Shown here piece by piece: positions 30,294-43,042 of a stretch of DNA of 64,000 nucleotides. Numbering within the stretch: the first letter of the stretch is position 1; every line of letters starts with the position of its first letter. The stretch covers positions 291,891 to 355,890 of the forward strand of contig NZ_RKLP01000007.1 in the NCBI RefSeq assembly GCF_004011865.1. The letters run 5' to 3'. Source of the DNA: Prescottella agglutinans. Its GTDB lineage: Bacteria > Actinomycetota > Actinomycetes > Mycobacteriales > Mycobacteriaceae. The position numbers and the translations under genes were made by a program. The notes under the pieces were generated by a model. That model worked only from the letters and a program-made list of their open reading frames with translations. It did no database searches and was not told the origin of the DNA.

Positions 30294-30515
30294 TCACCCC
30301 GTCTTCTTGCGCCGGTTCGGGCCGCCCCGCCGGCGCAACGTCACGTCCGCTTCGACGAGCACGTTGTGGATGAATCCGTATGAGCGGCCGGTCTGTTCGG
30401 CCAGGGTGCGGATGCTCGCGCCCGCCTCGTATTGCGCCTTCAAGTCGTCGCGGAGCTTGTCACGCGATTCCCCGGTTATTCGGGCCCCCCGCGAGATTCC
30501 CGTGCTCTCCGCCAT
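30294..30515 (-). CDS. Small HTH protein, Rv1473A-like
   Basis: A 73-residue basic protein that is almost only an HTH: LKAQYEAGASIRTLAEQTGRSYGFIHNVLVEADVTLRRRGGPNRRKK. The SYGFIHNVL recognition helix and the Lys/Arg tail are typical of the small actinobacterial DNA-binding proteins next to the ABC-F gene (M. tuberculosis Rv1473A, described as a possible regulator). The start is ATG 30515. It is downstream of the ABC-F gene, same strand, 106 bases apart, and that gap could carry its own promoter. Targets are unknown. Confidence 0.78.
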   Translation of the reverse strand: MAESTGISRGARITGESRDKLRDDLKAQYEAGASIRTLAEQTGRSYGFIHNVLVEADVTLRRRGGPNRRKKTG

Positions 30516-30621
30516 GACGTCCTCCGGTCCGCTGAGCGAGACTCCACGTTCCAGGCTAGATCACCGATCGACGCGTGATCAACAAACCGAAAACTCGCTC
30601 AGCCAGCGGGGACGGGACGAA

Positions 30622-32253
<1,632 letters not shown>

Positions 32254-32349
32254 GCACATCTCCTCGGTAAGAGCCACGGGCACAACTTCGGCCACGCAGA
32301 CGCGTGACCGGCATGTCATGTTGCCCGCGAACGAGCACAAGAACCACCG

Positions 32350-32377
32350 ATTTTACCGTGACCACGGCGCACGACAA
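32350..32377 (-). promoter_or_regulatory. Promoter of the ABC-F gene
   Basis: Read on the minus strand: TTGTCG (32377-32372), 16-base spacer, TAAAAT (32355-32350), an unusually good sigma-A match for this G+C-rich DNA. The start of transcription would be near 32343, leaving about 90 bases of leader that remain open in frame with the gene from ATG 32319. Such leaders regulate several antibiotic-resistance ABC-F genes. Confidence 0.6.
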
Positions 32378-32475
32378 CGCCCTGGTCCTGTGACTGCGAA
32401 TACAGAGCACACGCCGGGTGCCACGTTCGACGAGGTGGCTCCGGCGATCGGTGTACGCGCTGCAGCAGCGGTTGC

Positions 32476-32838
32476 TCAACCGTCCAATTCTGTGGCGCGA
32501 GGATGCCGGGGTTCGTAGATGCCCACTTGGCTGCCGCCGGGGAGGCGGAACCGGCTCAGCCGGCCCCATCGGGCGTCGGAGATGGCGCCGCATTCGACTC
32601 CGCGCTCGGCAAGGTCTCGGAGTGTGGCGTCCAGGTTGTCGCACATCAGGTACAGCTCGTGGCCGGGACCGTCGGCGGACTCGGAGGGGTGCACGGCGGC
32701 CTCGGCCGGAGGAAGCTTGAAGATCAACCAGCCGCCGCCGGCGTCGACGTGCGGGAAGCCGAGCACGTCACGCACGAAGCGTCGGTCGGCGTCCGCATCC
32801 CGGCTGTAGACGATCACATGCGCCCCTGAAATGGCCAT
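32476..32838 (-). CDS. VOC-superfamily protein
   Basis: A 120-residue single VOC domain: ISGAHVIVYSRDADADRRFVRDVLGFPHVDAGGGWLIFKLPPAEAAVHPSESADGPGHELYLMCDNLDATLRDLAERGVECG. The His (HVIVYS), the HE pair (GHELYLMC) and a final glycine-rich strand are in the metal-ligand positions, but ligands cannot be assigned confidently. I chose ATG 32838; an ATG three codons earlier (32847) is possible. Nothing in the neighbourhood reveals the substrate. It is divergent from the SDR gene. Confidence 0.75.
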   Translation of the reverse strand: MAISGAHVIVYSRDADADRRFVRDVLGFPHVDAGGGWLIFKLPPAEAAVHPSESADGPGHELYLMCDNLDATLRDLAERGVECGAISDARWGRLSRFRLPGGSQVGIYEPRHPRATELDG

Positions 32839-32969
32839 GCGCCTCATGGTTGCACAGCAGGCGAGCAGGCCGGCACGCTCGCGCGGCACCAGGCCATCCG
32901 CCTCGGGCCGAGTCGGAATCCTGGCGGGTTCACGGCCAGGAGGAAGTCGATCCGATAGCGTGCGATGCC

Positions 32970-33740
32970 ATGACACGCGTGAAGGATCTGCAGGGACGCA
33001 ACGCCCTCGTCACCGGCGCCAGCCGCGGCATCGGCAAGGCCATCGCCGCCGAACTCCTCGCCCGCGGAGCCAACGTCGTCGTCACCGCACGCAAGGCCGA
33101 ACCGCTCGACGAGGCCGCGATGGAACTGCGCGCCCTCGGCCACGGCGGGCACGTCGTCGCGATCGCGGGCAACTCCGGCGACGCGGACGCGCGCCGCGAT
33201 GCGGTGTCGCGGACGGTGTCCGAACTCGGCTCGCTCGACATCCTCATCAACAACACCGGGATCAACCCGGTGTACGGGGCGCTGATGGACGCCGACCTCG
33301 AGGCGGTCCGCAAGATCTTCGACGTCAACGTCGTCGCCGCCCTCGGGTACGTGCAGGAGGCGTACCGGGCCTGGATGGGCGAACACGGCGGGGCGATCGT
33401 GAACCTCGCGAGCGTCGCGGGCATCCGGTCGACCGGTGTCATCGCCGCATACGGCGCATCCAAGGCCGCGCTGATCCGGCTCACCGAGGAACTCGCGTGG
33501 CAGCTGGGTCCGACGATCCGCGTCAACGCGGTCGCCCCGGGCGTCGTCAAGACGAAGTTCGCCGCCGCCCTCGTCGCCGGCGGCGAGGACCAGGCGTCGT
33601 CGATCTATCCGATGAAGCGCCTCGGCACCCCCGAGGACGTCGCCGGCCTGGTCGGCTTCCTGGTGTCGGACGACGCCGCCTGGATCACCGGCGAGACCGT
33701 GCGCGTCGACGGCGGCCTGCTCGCGACGGGCGCGCTCTGA
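32970..33740 (+). CDS. Short-chain dehydrogenase/reductase
   Basis: A 256-residue classical SDR: GRNALVTGASRGIGKAIAAELLARGANVVVTAR (cofactor glycines; the Arg after the second strand suggests NADPH), INNTGINP, and YGASKAALIRL (catalytic Tyr and Lys, Ser in NLASVAGI). The end RLGTPEDVAGLVGFLVSDDAAWITGETVRVDGGLLATG is FabG-like, so it may be a 3-oxoacyl-ACP reductase paralogue, but many other substrates are possible. ATG 32970 is preceded by a weak ribosome site. Its stop overlaps the next gene by four bases (CTGA), so the two are co-transcribed. Confidence 0.85.
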   Translation: MTRVKDLQGRNALVTGASRGIGKAIAAELLARGANVVVTARKAEPLDEAAMELRALGHGGHVVAIAGNSGDADARRDAVSRTVSELGSLDILINNTGINPVYGALMDADLEAVRKIFDVNVVAALGYVQEAYRAWMGEHGGAIVNLASVAGIRSTGVIAAYGASKAALIRLTEELAWQLGPTIRVNAVAPGVVKTKFAAALVAGGEDQASSIYPMKRLGTPEDVAGLVGFLVSDDAAWITGETVRVDGGLLATGAL

Positions 33741-34852
33741 CCACCACCGCCGATGTCGCGGTCGTCGGGCTCGGACCCGCCGGCCGGGCGCTCGCGCACC
33801 GCGCGGCCCGCGCCGGGCTGCGCGTCGTAGGCATCGACCCGCACCCGGACCGGCCGTGGTCGCCGACCTACGCGGCGTGGGTGGACGAACTCCCCCACTG
33901 GCTCGGACCCGAGGTGTTGCGCGCGAGGGTCCCCCGACCGCGGGTGTGGACCACCCGTTCGAGGGTGCTCGACCGCGAGTACGCGATCCTCGACAACGCG
34001 GCGCTGCACCGACACCTCGACCTGGACGAGGCGCGGGTGGTGGCCGGATCCGCGGCCACCGTCACGTCGAACGCCGTCGTGCTGCGCGACGGCACCGAGA
34101 TCCGGGCGGCCCGGGTGATCGACGCACGGGGCCTGCGCCCGGATGCCGCGCTCGCCGAGCAGACCGCGTTCGGCCTGGTTCTGCCCACCGCGGCGGCGGC
34201 GCCGGCGATGGGCGACGCCGCATGCTGGTTCATGGACTGGCGCCGCGACAACGGCACCGCGCCGGGTGATCCGCCGTCGTTCCTGTACGCCGTGCCGCTC
34301 GGCGAGGACACCGTCCTGCTCGAGGAGACGTGCCTGGTCGGCCGGCCGGGGCTGCCACTGGACGAGCTGCGGCGGCGCCTCGACGCCCGCCTGCTGGCCC
34401 GCGGCGTGGAACCGCCCGCGAACCTCGAGGTGGAACGGGTCAGGTTCCCCGTCGATGCTCCGCGCGGCCGCACCGACGTGGCCGCGTTCGGGGCCCGGGC
34501 AGGCCTGCTCCACCCCGGCACCGGATACAGCGTCGCGGCGTCGCTGAGCGCGGCCGACGACATCGTCGCCGCACTCGCCACCGGGCGCGATCCCGGAAAG
34601 GCGTTGTGGCCGTGGCGTGCTCGCGCGGTCCGATCGCTGCGGGACGTCGGACTCTCGGCCCTGCTCCGGCTCGACCCCGACAGCACCACGGAGTTCTTCG
34701 ACGCCTTCTTCGCCCTGCCGGTCGCGCGCCAACGCGCCTACCTGTCGCGGCGCGCCGACGCGGTCGGGACGATGCGCACGATGTGGGAGTTGTTCCGCAC
34801 CGCACCGCCGCCGATCCGTCGGACGCTGGCCCGGGCCGGCGTCCGACGGTGA
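33737..34852 (+). CDS. crtL: Lycopene cyclase-like FAD protein
   Basis: A 371-residue FAD-dependent cyclase that forms ionone rings on lycopene in carotenoid synthesis. The N-terminal ADVAVVGLGPAGRALAHRAARAGLRVVGIDPHPDRPW is the dinucleotide-binding motif with conserved DxHPDxPW, and DTVLLEETCLVGRPGLPLDELRRRL is the typical cyclase motif. FGARAGLLHPGTGYSVAASL is the C-terminal substrate region. I place the start at CTG 33737, overlapping the SDR stop; there is no in-frame ATG or GTG before the Rossmann motif, so the start is uncertain. No other carotenoid gene is in the window. The symbol is by family. Confidence 0.8.
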   Translation: MTTTADVAVVGLGPAGRALAHRAARAGLRVVGIDPHPDRPWSPTYAAWVDELPHWLGPEVLRARVPRPRVWTTRSRVLDREYAILDNAALHRHLDLDEARVVAGSAATVTSNAVVLRDGTEIRAARVIDARGLRPDAALAEQTAFGLVLPTAAAAPAMGDAACWFMDWRRDNGTAPGDPPSFLYAVPLGEDTVLLEETCLVGRPGLPLDELRRRLDARLLARGVEPPANLEVERVRFPVDAPRGRTDVAAFGARAGLLHPGTGYSVAASLSAADDIVAALATGRDPGKALWPWRARAVRSLRDVGLSALLRLDPDSTTEFFDAFFALPVARQRAYLSRRADAVGTMRTMWELFRTAPPPIRRTLARAGVRR

Positions 34853-34856
34853 CCTG

Positions 34857-35852
34857 CTAGGAACCGAGCGGGCCGGTCGGGATCCACGACGGCAGCAATC
34901 CGAGCGACCCGGTCGCCGGCGGAGCGGTCCTCGGCAGGGGCGCACCGTCCAGGTCGGCAGGGTGCGCGATACCGAGGTTGTCGAGGACGGTCGGCGTGAT
35001 GTCGGCGATGGTGTAGTCGTCGGCGGTGGCGCCCGCCTGGTAGCCGGCACCGCGCGCGATCACGAACGTCGTTGCCTCCTGGGCACTCTGGCCGCCGTGG
35101 CCGCCGGTCGGCTTGTGGCCGTGGTCGGAGGTGACGAGGATGGTCCACTTCTCGCCGGTGGCCTTGCTGCGGGCGTCGACGGCGTCGACGATCTTGCCGA
35201 CCTCGGCGTCGACGCGCTCGAGCGCCGGCGTGTACTCGGATCCGGCGGTGCCCGACGAGTGCCCGGCGCCGTCCACCTGGTCCAGCTGGGTGAACACGAA
35301 GTCCGATCCGTTGGTGGCGATCTCGGACGCGACGGCGGTCGCGGTGGCCGTGTCCGTCGCGGCGTCGCTGCCCGCACCCGGGGTCGAGACGACGACGTCG
35401 GCCTTCGGGGTGCCGGAGTTCGAGATGGTGGCGATGCCACCCCACGTCGCGATCGACGCGGTGCGCAGTTCGGGCTTGACCTGCTCGATACGGGTGAATG
35501 CCGTCGGGTAGAGGTCGTAGCGGGCGCCGTTGTACGAGTTGTCGACCACGCCGTGCTTGGTGTGCCACACGCCGGTGAGGATGGTCGACCACGACGGGCC
35601 CGAGATCGTCGGGTGGCCGAGGATCGAGGACTGCCCGCTGGTGCCCTCGGCGATGAGACGGTGCAGGTTCGGGGTGTTCGCGGACTTGACGTAGTCGAGC
35701 ATCGTGCCGTCGAGGTCGATCACGACCGTCTTCGTGACCGGCGCCGGTGCGGCCGCCGCGGTGCCGGCGGCCGCCGCGGCGACACCGGCCGCGAGCGTGC
35801 CCGCGGCGAGGAGGAGGGACAGGGCCTTGGGGGATGTGATGTTGTTTGCCAC
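34857..35852 (-). CDS. Secreted alkaline phosphatase-superfamily protein
   Basis: A 331-residue protein with a signal peptide (SPKALSLLLAAGTLAAGVAAAAAGTAAA) and a type I phosphodiesterase/nucleotide pyrophosphatase-like fold. VVIDLDGTMLDYVKSANTPNLHRLIAEG carries the first metal Asp, GHPTISGPSWSTILTGVW the nucleophile region (Ser/Thr), QLDQVDGAGHSSG and VTSDHGHKPTGGHGGQ the Asp and His metal ligands. It is probably exported and hydrolyses phosphate mono- or diesters. GTG 35852 is preferred because upstream sequence is not conserved in style; TTG 35858 is close by. It converges with crtL, four bases away. Confidence 0.82.
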   Translation of the reverse strand: MANNITSPKALSLLLAAGTLAAGVAAAAAGTAAAAPAPVTKTVVIDLDGTMLDYVKSANTPNLHRLIAEGTSGQSSILGHPTISGPSWSTILTGVWHTKHGVVDNSYNGARYDLYPTAFTRIEQVKPELRTASIATWGGIATISNSGTPKADVVVSTPGAGSDAATDTATATAVASEIATNGSDFVFTQLDQVDGAGHSSGTAGSEYTPALERVDAEVGKIVDAVDARSKATGEKWTILVTSDHGHKPTGGHGGQSAQEATTFVIARGAGYQAGATADDYTIADITPTVLDNLGIAHPADLDGAPLPRTAPPATGSLGLLPSWIPTGPLGS

Positions 35853-36047
35853 GAGCAACAGCCTGGATCGGACTAGACCAATTGTCGCGCTTTGTCGCAA
35901 TTGTTGCACCACGGTTCGTCCGGTGTTCTCCGCAGATACCTCGCGGCCCCCGGACGGTCGCACGGAAGTAGCCGAAATGTCTCGAGATGGTGATGATCTT
36001 CGCACCGCGGCGCCCACGACCCACCGATCTGGGTGATAGTGGGGTGC

Positions 36048-36878
36048 ATGCGATCAATCTGGAAAGGTTCCATCGCGTTCGGGCTGGTCAACGTGCCGGT
36101 CAAGGTGTACTCCGCGACGGAGGACCACGACATCCGCTTCCACCAGGTCCACGCCAAGGACGGTGGGCGGATCAAATACAACCGCGTGTGCAGCGAGTGC
36201 GGGCAGACCGTGCAGTTCGCCGACATCGACAAGGCCTACGACTCCGAGGACGGTGACCGCGTCATCCTCACCGACGAGGACTTCGAGAAGCTTCCCGCCG
36301 CCGAGAAACACGAGATCCCGGTGCTGCAGTTCGTCCCCACCGAACAGATCGACCCGATCCTGTTCGAGAGGAGCTACTACCTCGAACCCGACTCGTCGTC
36401 GCCGAAGGCGTACGTGCTGCTGGCGAAGACGCTCGCCCAGACCGACCGCACCGCGCTGGTGCACTTCACGCTGCGCCAGAAGACGCGCCTGGCGGCGCTG
36501 CGCGAACGCGACGGCGTGCTGGTGATCCAGACGCTGCTGTGGCCGGACGAGGTGCGCGCCGCCGAGTTCCCATCGCTCGACGACGCCGAGGAACCGAAGG
36601 CGAAGGAACTGAAGATGGCGGGCACCCTCGTCGACAGCATGGCCGAGGACTTCGACCCGACGGAGTTCACCGACGACTACCAGATCGAACTGCGCCAGTT
36701 GCTCGACGACGCCATCGCCAGCGGCGGCAAGAAGGTGATCCCGGCGGCCGAGCGCGTCGAGGCCGGCGCCGACGCCGAGGTCGTCGACCTGGTCGCCGCG
36801 TTGCAGCGCAGCCTCGAGGCCGCCGGGGAGGAAGTGAAGCCCGCCCCCGAGAAGAAGCCCCGACGCAAGCGCGCCTGA
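36048..36878 (+). CDS. ku: Ku-like DNA end-binding protein
   Basis: A 276-residue prokaryotic Ku, the homodimeric ring that binds DNA double-strand ends in non-homologous end joining and recruits LigD. RSIWKGSIAFGLVNVPVKVYSATEDHDIRFHQVH is the conserved N-terminus; ELEKLPAAEKHEI-like and YYLEPDSSSPKAYVLLAKTL follow. The Lys/Arg-rich C-terminal tail (PEKKPRRKRA) is the usual extension. The start is ATG 36048; a GATAGT box seven bases upstream suggests a leaderless transcript. ligD is not in the window. Confidence 0.95.
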   Translation: MRSIWKGSIAFGLVNVPVKVYSATEDHDIRFHQVHAKDGGRIKYNRVCSECGQTVQFADIDKAYDSEDGDRVILTDEDFEKLPAAEKHEIPVLQFVPTEQIDPILFERSYYLEPDSSSPKAYVLLAKTLAQTDRTALVHFTLRQKTRLAALRERDGVLVIQTLLWPDEVRAAEFPSLDDAEEPKAKELKMAGTLVDSMAEDFDPTEFTDDYQIELRQLLDDAIASGGKKVIPAAERVEAGADAEVVDLVAALQRSLEAAGEEVKPAPEKKPRRKRA

Positions 36879-36882
36879 TCGG

Positions 36883-37368
36883 TCAGCCCGCGAACCCCCG
36901 CAGGTAGCGCCGCGTCACGTAGCGCTGCACGGCACGGGCGGCTGGGTCACCGAGACTGGTGAACCATCGGCCCGGCCGGGAGAACGCGGTGATCGCTGCG
37001 ACCACGGAACCGTCCGGCAGGCGCTCGACGCAGAACCGCTCCTCCCCCGACTCCGGATGCCCCGACAGGGTCCCGTAGGCGAAGCCCCGCCGGTCCGGTT
37101 CGTCGATCACGTAGACCACGCGGCACGGGATCGCGAACCCGAGCCACCGCAGCACGACATCGGTCCCGGCGACCGCGGTCGGCGCATCGGCCTGGACGCG
37201 TAGACCCGCGCGCCGGTGCACGTCCCAGCGCATCAACGCGTCGGACGCGGCGAGGAACGTGTCCTCGCCGCGTCCGATGTGTACCGATTCGCGGAGGTGC
37301 CGGTAGCCGACCGGCAGCTCGCCGGCGGTGGCACCGACCTCCCGATAGGTCAGCTGTCGGGCGGACAG
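36883..37368 (-). CDS. DUF1990-family protein
   Basis: A 161-residue protein. Reading from CTG 37368 gives SARQLTYREVGATAGELPVGYRHLRESVHIGRGEDTFLAASDALMRWDVHRRAGL, which is the normal N-terminus of this family; starting at the internal TTG 37236 would cut off the first third. The remaining part has the typical PCRVVYVIDEPDRRGFAYGTLSGHPESGEERFCVE and AITAFSRPGRWFTSLGDPAARAVQRYVTRRYLRGF. It follows sufT directly, one base between stop and start, so it rides on the suf operon. Function is unknown. Confidence 0.72.
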   Translation of the reverse strand: MSARQLTYREVGATAGELPVGYRHLRESVHIGRGEDTFLAASDALMRWDVHRRAGLRVQADAPTAVAGTDVVLRWLGFAIPCRVVYVIDEPDRRGFAYGTLSGHPESGEERFCVERLPDGSVVAAITAFSRPGRWFTSLGDPAARAVQRYVTRRYLRGFAG

Positions 37369-37369
37369 A

Positions 37370-37774
37370 CTAGACCGTGAACCCGAGGGCGCGCAGCTGC
37401 TCGCGGCCGTCGTCGGTGATCTTGTCCGGGCCCCACGGCGGCATCCAGACCCAGTTGATCCGCAGCTCGTCGCACAGGCTGCTGTTCACCAGCGCCCGCT
37501 TGGACTGCTCCTCGATGACGTCGGTCAGCGGGCACGCCGCGGACGTCAGCGTCATGTCGAGCAGCACGACGTCGACGCCGTTCTCGTCGATCTCCTTGAA
37601 GTCGTAGACCAGACCGAGGTCGACGACGTTGATGCCAAGTTCGGGGTCGACGACGTCACGCATCGCCTCCTCGAGTTCGTCGAGGCGCTCCGGGGTGAGG
37701 GTCGCGCCGTACGCGGCGGTCGCCTCGGCCTCGGTGGTCTCGGTCTGGGCCTGCTCGGCCTGGGTGTCCGTCAT
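37370..37774 (-). CDS. sufT: SufT-type (MIP18/DUF59) Fe-S assembly factor
   Basis: A 134-residue protein of the DUF59 family that helps transfer Fe-S clusters to target enzymes. The domain starts at RLDELEEAMRDVVDPELGINVVDLGLVYDFKEIDENG and contains the conserved Cys in LTSAACPLTDVIEEQ. The N-terminal 35 residues are acidic and Glu/Thr-rich, as is common in actinobacteria. ATG 37774 overlaps the sufU stop (ATGA). It is the last gene of the suf core. Confidence 0.9.
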   Translation of the reverse strand: MTDTQAEQAQTETTEAEATAAYGATLTPERLDELEEAMRDVVDPELGINVVDLGLVYDFKEIDENGVDVVLLDMTLTSAACPLTDVIEEQSKRALVNSSLCDELRINWVWMPPWGPDKITDDGREQLRALGFTV

Positions 37775-38259
37775 GATGTCTGTCCTCCGGTTCGAGCCAG
37801 GTCGTTCTCGTCGTCGACTATTCGAACAACGGCGTCCTTGAAAGCCATCCATCCCAGCAGCGCGCACTTGACGCGCGCCGGGTACTTCGAGACACCGCTG
37901 AAGGCGATGCCGTCGCCGAGGACGTCCTCGTCCCCTTCGATGGTGCCGCGACTGCTCACCATCTCGTTGAATGCGTCGACGGTGCGCAGCGCCTCGTCCA
38001 GCGGCATGCCGACGATCTGGTCGAACAGCACCGACGTCGACGCCTGGCTGATCGAGCAGCCCTGACCGTCGTACGAGATGTCCGCGACGACCGGTCGGCC
38101 GTCCTCACCGTCGGTGAGGTGCGCGCGCAGCGTGATCTCGTCACCGCACGTCGGGTTGACGTGATGCACCTCGGCACCGAACGGATCGCGCAGTCCGCGC
38201 CCGTGCGGGTGCTTGTAGTGGTCCAGGATCACTTCCTGGTACATCTGCTCCAGACGCAC
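37771..38259 (-). CDS. sufU: SufU zinc-dependent sulfurtransferase/scaffold
   Basis: A 162-residue protein that accepts persulfide sulfur from SufS through a zinc site. The metal residues are Cys in NPTCGDEITL with the following Asp, Cys in GQGCSISQAS and Cys in VKCALLGW. The 18-20 residue insertion between the first two, typical for SufU as opposed to IscU, is present. The start is GTG 38259, two bases after the sufS stop. Order sufS-sufU-sufT fits other Mycobacteriales. Confidence 0.93.
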   Translation of the reverse strand: MRLEQMYQEVILDHYKHPHGRGLRDPFGAEVHHVNPTCGDEITLRAHLTDGEDGRPVVADISYDGQGCSISQASTSVLFDQIVGMPLDEALRTVDAFNEMVSSRGTIEGDEDVLGDGIAFSGVSKYPARVKCALLGWMAFKDAVVRIVDDENDLARTGGQTS

Positions 38260-38261
38260 CG

Positions 38262-40303
<2,042 letters not shown>

Positions 40304-40353
40304 TCGATTTCCTATGCGGGTTATCGGCGAAGTATCGGTGGAGAGGCGGCGGA

Positions 40354-41538
40354 TCAGGCGCCGACCGCGGCCAGTTCGGCCTCGACGGCAGCCTCGAGGC
40401 GCTCGCGCACCTCCGGAACGGCGATGCGGTTGATGATCTCGTGGAAGAAGCCACGCACGACCAGCCGCCGGGCCTGGTCCTCGGGGATACCCCGGGCCCG
40501 CAGGTAGAACAGCTGCTCGTCGTCGAAACGTCCCGTGGCGCTGGCATGTCCGGCGCCGACGATCTCACCGGTCTCGATCTCGAGGTTCGGCACGGAGTCG
40601 GCCCGCGCCCCGTCGGTGAGCACGAGGTTGCGGTTGAGCTCGAACGTGTCGGTGCCCTCCGCCTCGGCGCGGATCAGGACGTCGCCGATCCACACGGTGT
40701 GCGCATCCGGCTTGCCCGACTCGGGATCACCCTGCAGCGCACCCTTGTACACGACGTTGGACTTGCAGTGCGGCTGCGAGTGGTCCACCAGCAGACGGTG
40801 CTCGAAGTGCTGACCGGCGTCGGCGAAGTACAGGCCGAGCATCTCGGCGTCGCCGCCGGGGCCGGAGTACTTGACGGTCGGGGTGATGCGGACCAGGTCG
40901 CCGCCGAGGCTGACCGACGTGTGCCGCAGCACCGCGTCCCGGCCGAGCATCGCGTGGTGCGCGGCGGTGTGCACGGCGTCGTCAGCCCAGTCCTGGACCG
41001 CGACGACCGTCAGCGACGCGCTGTCGCCGAGCACGAACTCGACGTTCTCCGCGTAGGTGCCGCTGCCCTTCTGGTCGAGGACGACGGTCGCCTTGGCGAA
41101 CTCCTCGAGCCGGATCTGCAGGTGGCCGAACGCGACCTCGCCCTCGCCCGGGCCGGTGACCTTGATGTGGACCGGTGCGGCGACCTCGGTCTCACGTCCG
41201 ACGGTCACCACGGTGGCCAACTCGAACGACGAGTACGCCTGCGCGGCAACACGGTCGAACGGAACGCCGCCCTGGCCGAGGCGGGCGTCGTCGCGCCCGA
41301 CGGTCTCGACCTGCACGTCGCCGTCGACCTCGACGGTGGCGGGTGCCGACGCGACGGCGGAGCCGTCGTGCAGGCCGCGCAGCCGGCGCAGCGGGGTGAA
41401 CCGCCACGCCTCGTCGCGGCCACCGGGCACCTCGAACGCATTCACGTCGAACGAGGTGAAGACCTCACCCTTGTTGGTTGCGGGGACGGCGTTCTCGCCG
41501 GCCGCCGCGCCCTGTACTCCCGTCACGGGGGTGCTCAC
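40354..41538 (-). CDS. sufD: SufD scaffold subunit
   Basis: A 394-residue partner of SufB with a beta-helix core. The family motifs LYFADAGQHFEHRLLVDHSQPHCKSNVVYKG and HASATGRFDDEQLFYLRARGIPEDQARRLVVRGFF are visible; the latter includes the conserved His at the SufB-SufD interface where the cluster forms. GTG 41538 shares one base with the sufB stop, giving tight coupling. Confidence 0.95.
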   Translation of the reverse strand: MSTPVTGVQGAAAGENAVPATNKGEVFTSFDVNAFEVPGGRDEAWRFTPLRRLRGLHDGSAVASAPATVEVDGDVQVETVGRDDARLGQGGVPFDRVAAQAYSSFELATVVTVGRETEVAAPVHIKVTGPGEGEVAFGHLQIRLEEFAKATVVLDQKGSGTYAENVEFVLGDSASLTVVAVQDWADDAVHTAAHHAMLGRDAVLRHTSVSLGGDLVRITPTVKYSGPGGDAEMLGLYFADAGQHFEHRLLVDHSQPHCKSNVVYKGALQGDPESGKPDAHTVWIGDVLIRAEAEGTDTFELNRNLVLTDGARADSVPNLEIETGEIVGAGHASATGRFDDEQLFYLRARGIPEDQARRLVVRGFFHEIINRIAVPEVRERLEAAVEAELAAVGA

Positions 41539-42983
41539 TAGCCCACCGCCCCTTCCATCTGCAGTTCGATCAGGCGGTTGAGCTCGAGGGCGTACTCCAT
41601 CGGCAGCTCCTTGGCGATGGGCTCGACGAACCCTCGCACCACCATGGCCATGGCCTCGTCCTCGGTCAGACCGCGGCTCATGAGGTAGAACAACTGGTCG
41701 TCGCTGACCTTCGACACCGTGGCCTCGTGGCCCATCGTCACGTCGTCCTCGCGGACGTCGACGTACGGGTAGGTGTCCGAGCGGCTGATCTGGTCGACCA
41801 GCAGGGCGTCACACTTGACGGTCGCCTTCGACCCGTGGGCGCCCTTGTTGACCTGGACCAGGCCGCGGTACGACGCGCGTCCGCCGCCGCGGGCCACCGA
41901 CTTCGACACGATGGTCGACGACGTGTGCGGCGCCAGGTGCAGCATCTTCGCGCCGGTGTCCTGGTGCTGGCCCTCGCCGGCGAACGCGACGGAGAGGACC
42001 TCGCCGCGGGCGTGCTCGCCCATCATCCACACGGCCGGGTACTTCATCGTGACCTTGGAACCGATGTTGCCGTCGATCCACTCCATCGAACCGCCCGCCT
42101 CGACCTTGGTGCGCTTGGTCACCAGGTTGTAGACGTTGTTCGACCAGTTCTGGATCGTCGTGTAGCGGCAGTGGCCGCCCTTCTTGACGATGATCTCGAC
42201 GACCGCGGAGTGCAGCGAGTCGGACTTGTAGATCGGCGCGGTGCAGCCCTCGACGTAGTGCACCGAGGCGCCCTCGTCGACGATGATCAGCGTCCGCTCG
42301 AACTGGCCCATGTTCTCGGTGTTGATCCGGAAGTAGGCCTGCAGCGGGATGTCGACGTGCACGCCCGGCGGCACGTAGATGAACGATCCACCGGACCACA
42401 CCGCGGTGTTCAACGCGGAGAACTTGTTGTCGCCGGCCGGGATGACCGTGCCGAAGTACTCGCGGAACAGCTCCGGGTGCTCACGCAGACCCGAGTCGGT
42501 GTCGAGGAAGATGACGCCCTGCGCCTCGAGATCCTCGCGGATCTGGTGGTACACGACCTCGGACTCGTACTGCGCCGCGACACCGGCGATGAGGCGCTGC
42601 TTCTCGGCCTCCGGGATGCCCAGCTTGTCGTACGTGTTCTTGATGTCCTCGGGCAGGTCTTCCCAGCTCTCGGCCTGCTTCTCCGTGGACCGCACGAAGT
42701 ACTTGATGTTGTCGAAGTCGATGCCCTCGAGGTTCGAACCCCAGTGCGGCATCGGCTTCTTGTCGAAGGTGCGCAGCGCCTTGAGCCGGATGTCGAGCAT
42801 CCAGTCGGGCTCGTTCTTCTTGGCGGAGATGTCCCGCACGACGTCCTCGGACAGACCTCGCTGTGCACTGGCACCGGCGACGTCGGCGTCCGCCCAGCCG
42901 TACTCGTAGTTGCCCAGCGAGGCGATCGTCTCTTCTTGAGAGAGTGGCGCCTCGGGTGTCACCTGGTCTGGTGTGACGGTCAT
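41538..42983 (-). CDS. sufB: SufB scaffold subunit
   Basis: A 481-residue protein that builds the nascent Fe-S cluster with SufD. The C-terminal region [44 protein letters not shown] is the family core, and [23 protein letters not shown] contains the conserved Cys. In M. tuberculosis this gene carries an intein, but here the reading frame is continuous, with no foreign block. AAGGAG lies seven bases upstream of ATG 42983. The upstream in-frame extension to 43172 overlaps sufR and is not coding. Confidence 0.96.
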   Translation of the reverse strand: MTVTPDQVTPEAPLSQEETIASLGNYEYGWADADVAGASAQRGLSEDVVRDISAKKNEPDWMLDIRLKALRTFDKKPMPHWGSNLEGIDFDNIKYFVRSTEKQAESWEDLPEDIKNTYDKLGIPEAEKQRLIAGVAAQYESEVVYHQIREDLEAQGVIFLDTDSGLREHPELFREYFGTVIPAGDNKFSALNTAVWSGGSFIYVPPGVHVDIPLQAYFRINTENMGQFERTLIIVDEGASVHYVEGCTAPIYKSDSLHSAVVEIIVKKGGHCRYTTIQNWSNNVYNLVTKRTKVEAGGSMEWIDGNIGSKVTMKYPAVWMMGEHARGEVLSVAFAGEGQHQDTGAKMLHLAPHTSSTIVSKSVARGGGRASYRGLVQVNKGAHGSKATVKCDALLVDQISRSDTYPYVDVREDDVTMGHEATVSKVSDDQLFYLMSRGLTEDEAMAMVVRGFVEPIAKELPMEYALELNRLIELQMEGAVG

Positions 42984-43042
42984 GCGAGCTCCTTCCGGAG
43001 TCTTGTTACGTACCGGTGTGAGCTGTGCACCGGAGAGAACAT

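Noticed and set aside
41538..42983. Intein in SufB
   Set aside because: The protein aligns by eye as continuous SufB; no intein blocks (such as HN-C at the end of an insert) are present.
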